17,872 nucleotides of DNA from assembly GCA_002313895.1 (NCBI GenBank), contig DCAW01000038.1:1198-19069 (forward strand). Direction: 5' to 3'. Source of the stretch: Dehalococcoidia bacterium UBA1123 (lineage in GTDB: Bacteria; Chloroflexota; Dehalococcoidia; Lucifugimonadales; UBA1123). Of this stretch, positions 13,147 to 17,872 are shown piece by piece. The notes beneath the pieces are model-generated. The model had not been told where the DNA came from. It worked only from the letters and a program-made list of their open reading frames with translations, and made no database searches. The translations under genes were made by a program, and so were the position numbers. Numbering within the stretch: the stretch's first letter is position 1; each line of letters begins with the position of its first letter.

Positions 13147-14444
13147 CCCGCCCCGATGGCGCGAATCATGACAAGTCGCCTCGGCGACCTGGGATATGGG
13201 CGCGTCGGCGTCAGCGGATTAGTCGCCTGCTTCGGTTCGGCGTTGGGCTGAAACGGTGGGCCTTGATCGGAGCCATAGGTGTCGCCATATGGTCGATCGG
13301 GTTCGCGTGGCTGATCCGCCAATTTTCAGATCTAAAATTCCCGAATTTTCTGCCCTGGCATCTGGAAGGTTTCCTGCTTCTGGCCTTAGGCTCAGGCAGC
13401 ATATTGGCCGCATTGTATGGGTTTTATCGCAAACTCAGCCCGGTGTTGTTAGGCTCACAGGGCATTGGGGAGATGGCCGACCAAGTCTACACACGCTGGT
13501 CCAGAGGCAGGGGACCGAAGATCGTCGCAATCGGCGGAGGCACCGGCCTATCTGTGTTGCTGCGAGGACTCAGAGACCACACTGACAACCTGACCGCGAT
13601 CATTACCGTCGCCGATGACGGCGGAAGTTCCGGCAGGCTGAGGCGGGAGATGGGTGTGTTGCCGCCAGGGGATTTTCGCAACTGTCTGGTGGCTATGTCG
13701 GAGGACGAATCGCTGCTTGGCGAATTGTTTCAGTACCGGTTTGATGAAGGCAATGGTTTGAAGGGGCACAGCTTCGGAAATTTGTTCATTGTTGCAATGA
13801 CTCAAGTCACTCACAGTTTTGAGCAGGCTTTGGTGGAATCGAGTCATGTCCTTGCAGTGCGGGGCCAGGTGATCCCGTCGACTTTGTCAAATCTAAGTTT
13901 GAAGGTCAAATTTGCCGATGGAACTAGCGTTGAAGGCGAATCAAATATCGGTGACCACGGCGGAAAAATCTCGGAAATTTCGATTGACCCGATTGACGCG
14001 CCTGGGCACCCACTGGCAATCAAAGCGATTGAGGAAGCTGAGTTGGTGGTTATAGGCCCAGGAAGTCTATACACTAGCATTCTTCCAAATCTTCTTGTGC
14101 CCGAAATATCCGACGCCATCAAGCGGACGTCAGCCCCGATAATTTACGCATGCAACGTGGCGACAGAGGTTGGGGAGACCCAGGGTTTCGCCGTGGCCGA
14201 GCATATGGAAACTCTTCGCCAATTCACCTTCCGGGAAGTGGTTGACTATGTAGTCGCCAACAACGCGAAATTAAATCTGATGCTAGATTATCCATGCGAG
14301 CCGGTTGTCGATGATGGTCGTTCTGTAGCTCCAGCGAAACTAGAGTTGGCAGACTTGGCGGATCCCGAGCGCCCGATACGTCATAGTTCTGAAAAACTAG
14401 CCGCCGCGGTGATGAGTGTGTATCGAAAATCCAGCGTTGGTTAG
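13143..14444 (+). CDS. yvcK: YvcK/CofD-like protein with N-terminal membrane domain
   Basis: A protein of 433 residues. The C-terminal 310 residues are the YvcK (gluconeogenesis factor, CofD-like) domain: KIVAIGGGTGLSVLLRGL (126-143), VADDGGSSGRLRREMGVLPPGDFRNCL (156-182) and GHSFGNLFIVAMT. YvcK proteins bind UDP-sugars and help balance central carbon use and cell-wall synthesis; no enzyme activity is established for them. Here an N-terminal extension of about 120 residues has a basic stretch and two hydrophobic helices (about 39-60 and 68-95), placing the domain at the cytosolic face of the membrane, unlike the soluble Bacillus form. Translation starts at GTG (13143), overlapping the gatB stop as GTGA with AGAGG upstream; the next in-frame methionine is far inside the chain. 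Confidence 0.92.
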   Translation: MTRPDGANHDKSPRRPGIWARRRQRISRLLRFGVGLKRWALIGAIGVAIWSIGFAWLIRQFSDLKFPNFLPWHLEGFLLLALGSGSILAALYGFYRKLSPVLLGSQGIGEMADQVYTRWSRGRGPKIVAIGGGTGLSVLLRGLRDHTDNLTAIITVADDGGSSGRLRREMGVLPPGDFRNCLVAMSEDESLLGELFQYRFDEGNGLKGHSFGNLFIVAMTQVTHSFEQALVESSHVLAVRGQVIPSTLSNLSLKVKFADGTSVEGESNIGDHGGKISEISIDPIDAPGHPLAIKAIEEAELVVIGPGSLYTSILPNLLVPEISDAIKRTSAPIIYACNVATEVGETQGFAVAEHMETLRQFTFREVVDYVVANNAKLNLMLDYPCEPVVDDGRSVAPAKLELADLADPERPIRHSSEKLAAAVMSVYRKSSVG

Positions 14445-14469
14445 CATTCGCCGCGTTTTGCGGTAGAAT
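14441..14469 (+). promoter_or_regulatory. Candidate promoter for secG
   Basis: TTAGCA (14441-14446), 17 bases, TAGAAT (14464-14469). The -10 matches consensus at 5 of 6 and the -35 at 4 of 6. It starts at the yvcK stop codon and would give a leader of about 27 bases before the secG TTG, so secG may be transcribed separately as well as from the gatB promoter. Confidence 0.4.
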
Positions 14470-14502
14470 AGTATCCGAACATCCGAAAATACGGAGCGAT
14501 AA

Positions 14503-14724
14503 TTGTCCAACACGGTCGTGAACATTCTCCAGATTGTAGTCTCGCTATTGGTTATTGCCATCATACTGGTGCAGGTGAAGGGGCAGGGGTCAGGGTTGTT
14601 CGGCTCTGCCGAGGGCTCGTTCAGAACCCGCCGCGGCCTTGAGTTAACCCTGTTCAGGTTCACGATATTTTTGGTAATCGTTTTCATTGGCCTGTCAATC
14701 GTGAGCGTGCGTTACATCCGGTAA
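14503..14724 (+). CDS. secG: Preprotein translocase subunit SecG
   Basis: A small membrane protein of 73 residues with the SecG pattern: helix 1 (about 7-25, VVNILQIVVSLLVIAIILVQ), the conserved cytosolic loop KGQGSGLFGSAEGSFRTRRG, and helix 2 (about 48-70). SecG is the accessory subunit of the SecYEG channel and helps SecA-driven export. The start is a TTG at 14503 with GGAG 6 bases upstream; the next candidate, a GTG at codon 6, would cut into helix 1. The stop codon lies within a strong inverted repeat, probably a shared terminator with the convergent gene. Confidence 0.92.
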   Translation: MSNTVVNILQIVVSLLVIAIILVQVKGQGSGLFGSAEGSFRTRRGLELTLFRFTIFLVIVFIGLSIVSVRYIR

Positions 14725-14733
14725 CGCGCTCAC
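14701..14733. terminator. Hairpin across the secG stop, possible bidirectional terminator
   Basis: GTGAGC (14701-14706) and GCGTTAC (14709-14715) pair with GTAACGC (14721-14727) and GCTCAC (14728-14733). This gives a 13-pair stem with a 2-base bulge and a 5-base loop, and the stop codon lies in its right arm. No T-run follows on either strand. It sits between convergent genes, which suits transcription separation or 3'-end protection more than classical intrinsic termination. Confidence 0.5.
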
Positions 14734-14742
14734 GCATCTGTC

Positions 14743-15333
14743 TCACGGCCGGATTTGGTTAATCTGGTGTCCAATCAGATGATTCCTGAATGCCAGACTA
14801 GCCGGATGGATCAAGAAACCGCGACTCAACAAATATTCGATCTGCCGGTCGATGTACTCTACGATCGCGGAATCAAGATCAGACGAGGCAAGGGACTGCA
14901 CTTTCGTTAGGTACGGATAACGTGTCACCTTGTTCGGGTCCAGTTTGTCGGCAAGGAATACAGTCTTTGCCACCTCATCCATGCCAGCGAATCCCGTAGT
15001 GTGCCACCGGACGGCCTGAATCACGGTGTCGTTGTCGTAACGGTCGTCGTGTTCCAACCATCGCGCCGCCACAGGCCCGTGGAGCAGTAGCGGTTCGTGG
15101 CGCTCGACGATTCCGGGTTCTATTCCATGTTCGAGCGCTTCAGAGAGCAAGGCATCGGCGTTCAACGCTCTTGCCAAATCGTGGGCGGCAATTCCCAGAT
15201 CAACCAAACTCGCATCAACGCTGTGGCGCATTGCCAGTTCTTGACCGACTTCCCTGGCCCGTTCAATATGATCGCGCAGACCAATGGGTAGTTCGATTAG
15301 CCGGGACTCGATGGCTGGCGGCAGGTTGTCCAT
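14743..15333 (-). CDS. yqeK: YqeK-like HD-domain phosphohydrolase
   Basis: A soluble protein of 196 residues with HD-superfamily metal ligands in order: His22, His51-Asp52 (GIAAHDLAR), His85 (LLLHGPVAA), His111 (AVRWHTTGFAGM) and Asp129 (TVFLADKLDPNK). The pattern LHGP..A, then HTTG..GM, then FLAD.L.P matches YqeK, a family whose characterised members cut diadenosine tetraphosphate symmetrically into two ADP. This member is divergent at its N-terminus, so another nucleotide substrate is possible. It begins 6 bases after the stop of the HIT gene, whose family also acts on nucleotide conjugates, so a joint role in clearing stress dinucleotides can be inferred. No strong ribosome site precedes the ATG, suggesting coupling to HIT translation. 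It is the last gene of its group. Confidence 0.8.
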   Translation of the reverse strand: MDNLPPAIESRLIELPIGLRDHIERAREVGQELAMRHSVDASLVDLGIAAHDLARALNADALLSEALEHGIEPGIVERHEPLLLHGPVAARWLEHDDRYDNDTVIQAVRWHTTGFAGMDEVAKTVFLADKLDPNKVTRYPYLTKVQSLASSDLDSAIVEYIDRQIEYLLSRGFLIHPASLAFRNHLIGHQINQIRP

Positions 15334-15339
15334 GCGGTG

Positions 15340-15684
15340 TTAAGCCAACGATCCCATCGCGCGTCCGCCAAGCACATGCAAGTGCAAATGTGGGACTTGC
15401 TGACCTGATTGTTCGCCCTGATTAATCACCAAACGATACCCGCTCTCGGCGATGCCTTCAGTCTCGGCCATGCTTTTGGCCACGTCGAACATGGCTCCGA
15501 TAGTATGTTGGAACTCAGGAGTCAGCCCAGTCAGGTAGGTGAAGTGCTGGACAGGAATCACAAGCAGATGAGTCGGTGTTGTCGGCGCGATGTCTCTGAT
15601 GACGAAACAGTGTTCGTTGCGGTTGAGGATTTCGCTGGGGATTTCGCCGTCGCGAATCTTGCAAAACAGGCAGTCTTCGGCCAT
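15340..15684 (-). CDS. HIT-family (HINT-like) nucleotide hydrolase
   Basis: A protein of 114 residues of the histidine-triad family, HINT branch. The triad is HLHLHVLGGRAMGSLA near the C-terminus (His99, His101, His103), and the N-terminus has the HINT-type CLFCKIRDGEIPS with Cys5 and Cys8. LVINQGEQSGQQVPH is also typical. HINT enzymes hydrolyse adenosine phosphoramidates and similar AMP conjugates in the cytosol. The C-terminal end is a few residues shorter or simpler than many HINTs (no terminal W-P-P-G). The ATG at 15684 is preceded by TTGGAG only 2 bases away, an unusually short spacing. It follows the ridA-like gene by 9 bases and precedes the HD gene by 6. Confidence 0.93.
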   Translation of the reverse strand: MAEDCLFCKIRDGEIPSEILNRNEHCFVIRDIAPTTPTHLLVIPVQHFTYLTGLTPEFQHTIGAMFDVAKSMAETEGIAESGYRLVINQGEQSGQQVPHLHLHVLGGRAMGSLA

Positions 15685-15693
15685 ATCTCCAAC

Positions 15694-16080
15694 CTATCCG
15701 CTAATTACAGCGATCGCTTCGACTTCGACCAGATAAGCTGGACTGACCAGGCCGCTTATGAAAACAGTGCTGCTGGCCGGACCGGGAGCATTGAAGGCTT
15801 TCGCGCGAGCAGCGGCGTAGGCTGGATAATCCTCGCTGTTAACCAGAAACGCCGTGATTTTGGTGACGTCGGACATGACCGCGCCTGCTGCGATTAAAGC
15901 GGCCTCAATATTGTTGAAAACCTGTTCAGACTGCGCTCCGGCGTCGCCTTCGCCCACCACGTTTCCGTTTGAATCGGCGGCTACCTGTCCTGAAGAAAAA
16001 ACCATGTTTCCTACTCTCGTCGCAGGGGAGAACCCGGCGGGCTTGTTGTCGGGGTTCGGGAAGAAAGAATTTCTCGGCAT
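15694..16080 (-). CDS. RidA/YjgF-family protein lacking the usual catalytic arginine
   Basis: A protein of 128 residues with the chorismate-mutase-like Rid fold: FSPATRVGNMVFSSGQVAAD, SEQVFNNIEAALIAAGAVMSDVTKITAFLV, and the closing VSPAYLVEVEAIAVISG. Classical RidA deaminates reactive enamines with an arginine eight residues before the E-(I/V)-E-A-I-A box, numbered Arg105 in E. coli. Here, counting back from EVEAIAV, that place is leucine in ISGLVSPAYLVEVEAIAV. It therefore probably belongs to a Rid subfamily without imine deaminase activity. The ATG at 16080 has AGGAG 8 bases upstream; an upstream in-frame GTG (16104) is less likely. It lies between the VOC and HIT genes on the same strand, after a gap with GC-rich hairpins. 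Confidence 0.9.
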   Translation of the reverse strand: MPRNSFFPNPDNKPAGFSPATRVGNMVFSSGQVAADSNGNVVGEGDAGAQSEQVFNNIEAALIAAGAVMSDVTKITAFLVNSEDYPAYAAARAKAFNAPGPASSTVFISGLVSPAYLVEVEAIAVISG

Positions 16081-16105
16081 TTTATGTGCTCCTTCGGTTT
16101 GCACT

Positions 16106-16160
16106 GAGGCGGCGGGCGCCTCGGATCAACTCACGTTGCCAGAGAGGCGCCTGGGCGCCT
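16106..16160. repeat. Two GC-rich hairpins with alternative pairing (VOC-ridA gap)
   Basis: Hairpin A: GAGGCG (16106-16111) pairs with CGCCTC (16117-16122). Hairpin B: AGGCGC (16145-16150) pairs with GCGCCT (16155-16160). In addition, GGCGCCTC (16115-16122) is the exact complement of GAGGCGCC (16144-16151), so A and B can be replaced by one longer-range stem. No T-run follows on the minus strand, so this looks like a processing, stabilising or attenuating element, or a small repeat unit, rather than a terminator. Confidence 0.5.
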
Positions 16161-16180
16161 GCTGTCGAGTATGTAACTGA

Positions 16181-16573
16181 TTAAGTTGGCAGTTGTAGCA
16201 GTTCGATTCGCGTGTTGTCTGGAGCGGCGATGAAGGCGATAGTCGGACCGCCGGGATTGCCTGTCGGCCCTTCTTTGAGAGTGGCGCCTAGACCGATCAA
16301 ACGCTCGATTTCGGCATCCATGTCATCGACATTTATTCCGAAATGTTCCAATCCGTAGTGAGCGTTTTCGTCGCCCTCGCCCATTGATTCGTTTGTGCGA
16401 GCGCCAGAGATGTTGATTGCGATGCCATCCGAAGTTCGGCATCTGATGAATCTGTCGCCAACCGGCCTAACCGTGTCGCTGACGATGGTGAACCCAAACG
16501 CTTCGACGTACCAATCGGCGGTTTTCTTGGGGTCAGGGGCTTTCAGATGGACGTGGTTAAATTCGTAAGCCAT
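16181..16573 (-). CDS. VOC-superfamily (glyoxalase/dioxygenase-like) protein
   Basis: A protein of 130 residues with the vicinal oxygen chelate fold: two beta-alpha-beta-beta-beta units, starting FNHVHLKAPDPKKTADWYVEAFGF and repeating from LEHFGINVDDMDAEIERLIGLGATL to FIAAPDNTRIELLQ. Likely metal ligands are His7 or His9, His77 and Glu124, so a metal-dependent role is plausible. VOC members include glyoxalase I, extradiol dioxygenases, epimerases and antibiotic-binding proteins; this sequence does not point to one of them. The ATG at 16573 has AGGAGA four bases upstream, a strong ribosome site. It is the first gene after a 137-base gap and probably begins the group VOC, RidA-like, HIT, HD. 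Confidence 0.85.
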   Translation of the reverse strand: MAYEFNHVHLKAPDPKKTADWYVEAFGFTIVSDTVRPVGDRFIRCRTSDGIAINISGARTNESMGEGDENAHYGLEHFGINVDDMDAEIERLIGLGATLKEGPTGNPGGPTIAFIAAPDNTRIELLQLPT

Positions 16574-16632
16574 TTCTTCTCCTAGATTCGTTGTTCTTGA
16601 ACTAAGTTACCCAGACGAGCCTCGGGTATCTC

Positions 16633-16709
16633 GTTCAGGCATGGTTATCAAAATTAACAGGCCAAGTGTATAGCAATCTGGCATGCCACACCAGCCAAGT
16701 GTTCAGGCA
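16633..16709. repeat. Direct repeats and palindrome upstream of the VOC gene
   Basis: GCCAAGTGT occurs at 16661-16669 and 16694-16702 (33 bases apart), GTTCAGGCA at 16633-16641 and 16701-16709, and a perfect 10-base palindrome TGGCATGCCA at 16679-16688 lies between the first pair. On the minus strand an extended -10-like TGCTATACA (16675-16667) overlaps the left GCCAAGTGT copy. The arrangement resembles an operator region for the VOC gene and those after it. Confidence 0.45.
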
Positions 16710-16710
16710 A

Positions 16711-17868
16711 TTACGACAGCTCGCGTAGCACGTTATACATATGCAAATATAGCTTCCAAAGCTCCTTCACATAAATTGGAGGACTGACGGCGCGAGTGGG
16801 GTCGAGGTGTCGGAACAGCGAGAACTCAGTGTGATAGACATTGCCCTGGGCCGCAAGAGAATCTGCGAGCCTGCGAGACTCCTCTGACGGCACCAAAGCA
16901 TCCTCTCTGTCATGCATTATCAGCACGCGAGCATTCAGGTTTTCTATATTCGTGATGGGAGATATAGCGTTCAACGTGGCGAGGGCCGAGGCCGGCAATG
17001 CTTCCACCAACTTCCTCGCCTGAACCACGTCCTTCTCGTTCAGGAGATCGTAAACTACCTTGGCATCCGGCGATAATGCCTCGATCATTGGTGCGTTAAG
17101 GGACGCGGTCCGATCGATAAATTCTTGAGACAGCATAGATTGTTCATTTCTGTCACGGACGCCCTCGATCAAATGGCGGCGGATAACCTGCGTGCTAAGG
17201 CTGTCGGGACTCCAGGGTTCTGTGTTTCCGGCGTCAAATCGAGTCGAAGTGACGACCGAGGCGACTAGGTCGCGAGCGTTGTAGTAGCCTCCGAAAAAGT
17301 TAACGAACTTCACTTGGTCGCGTATTCTGAAGTCCTGGGCTGCGACAGTGGCGAAAGACGCACCGACGCAAAAACCTCCCATACCCGCCTTCTCGGCATC
17401 TACGACATCCAGGCCGATCATGTATTGGAAGGCGTACACCAGATTATCAACATCGCCAACGGATATCCGCTGTTGGGTCATGGTGTCGGACCAGGGAATC
17501 ATGACAACAACTCCTGACCGCGCCAGTCCTTCAGCGAGACCCACTACACGCGGGTCATCCCGCCCTGCGGGGTTAACGCCAAGGAACAAGAGAACCGCGC
17601 TGTGCAGTCCGTCGCTTGCAGGCACATAAACGTCGGCGTTGCCGCTTCCTGAAGCAATGGGGTATGAGACATTCTGTCGAGTCGGCGTTCCGGTGAACCA
17701 CTCCTGCGGTTTCACGGGGAACCCGGGCAATATCTGAGGCAGAAACAGCGCGGTTTTTACTCCGTTTCGTCCCTGTGGTGTTACGGCAATCACGATCGCG
17801 CCGATCACGATTGCCGCTAGCATTGCTAATGCCAAGCGTTTCAGCCATCTTAGAGTAGCGCTCAACAT
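16711..17868 (-). CDS. Membrane-anchored dienelactone-hydrolase-like alpha/beta hydrolase
   Basis: A protein of 385 residues, starting 4 bases from the window edge, so an earlier start outside cannot be excluded. A basic N-terminus (MLSATLRWLKRL) and one hydrophobic helix (about 11-30) suggest an uncleaved membrane anchor with the rest outside the cytosol. The alpha/beta-hydrolase core follows: VLLFLGVNPAGRDDPRVVGLAEGLARSGVVVMIP, the nucleophile elbow GGFCVGASFA with Cys167 instead of serine, the acid probably Asp323 in HDREDALVP, and the base probably His354 in FRHLDP. A cysteine nucleophile in G-x-C-x-G is the mark of dienelactone hydrolases. An insertion of about 100 residues (roughly 205-305) between elbow and acid would form a large lid. 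Substrate unknown; a role on lactones or esters is inference. It is separated from the VOC gene by 137 bases. Confidence 0.75.
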   Translation of the reverse strand: MLSATLRWLKRLALAMLAAIVIGAIVIAVTPQGRNGVKTALFLPQILPGFPVKPQEWFTGTPTRQNVSYPIASGSGNADVYVPASDGLHSAVLLFLGVNPAGRDDPRVVGLAEGLARSGVVVMIPWSDTMTQQRISVGDVDNLVYAFQYMIGLDVVDAEKAGMGGFCVGASFATVAAQDFRIRDQVKFVNFFGGYYNARDLVASVVTSTRFDAGNTEPWSPDSLSTQVIRRHLIEGVRDRNEQSMLSQEFIDRTASLNAPMIEALSPDAKVVYDLLNEKDVVQARKLVEALPASALATLNAISPITNIENLNARVLIMHDREDALVPSEESRRLADSLAAQGNVYHTEFSLFRHLDPTRAVSPPIYVKELWKLYLHMYNVLRELS

Positions 17869-17872
17869 ACTC

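Overview
This window looks like a chromosomal segment of an uncultured Chloroflexota bacterium, perhaps of the SAR202/Dehalococcoidia kind. That is an inference from gene content and style: an ECF sigma factor followed by a DUF5667-type membrane protein, a CobA-HemD fusion, a YvcK with an N-terminal membrane domain, frequent TTG/GTG starts and moderate GC. No rRNA, tRNA, CRISPR array, insertion sequence or phage gene was seen. Nearly all of the DNA is covered by 21 protein genes.

Layout. Positions 1-1753 (minus strand) hold an ECF sigma factor, a DUF5667-type membrane protein and the start of an efflux adaptor cut by the window edge. Diverging from these, a 14-helix MFS transporter (1951-3462) ends at a likely Rho-independent terminator, followed by queA (queuosine synthesis) and a small S26-type peptidase. 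Positions 5108-10626 (minus strand) form one tight tetrapyrrole operon. In transcript order it encodes a single-chain AhbA-AhbB siroheme decarboxylase, a precorrin-2 dehydrogenase/ferrochelatase, HemC, a CobA-HemD fusion, HemB and a GYD-domain protein. Together these would convert 5-aminolevulinate to siroheme and on to 12,18-didecarboxysiroheme, the branch point to heme by the alternative (Ahb) route or to heme d1. Transcript order is almost the reverse of reaction order. No gene for making 5-aminolevulinate and no AhbC, AhbD or nir partner is present.

The 292-base divergent region 10627-10918 separates this operon from pcm, gatB, yvcK and secG on the plus strand. It carries a good promoter for the heme operon (TTGACT, 16 bases, GATAAT) whose -35 box lies inside one arm of a long bulged inverted repeat, plus a CRP/FNR-like palindrome in the leader. 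gatB has its own strong promoter. gatB and yvcK overlap by 4 bases, and secG has a candidate promoter.

From 14743 to the end all genes are on the minus strand. A YqeK-like HD phosphohydrolase, a HIT hydrolase, a RidA-like protein without the usual catalytic arginine and a VOC protein are closely spaced. Upstream is a membrane-anchored dienelactone-hydrolase-like protein at the window edge. The intergenic DNA here holds GC-rich hairpins and paired direct repeats.

The most interesting element is the compact siroheme-to-didecarboxysiroheme operon with its fused decarboxylase, unusual promoter dyad and terminal GYD gene.
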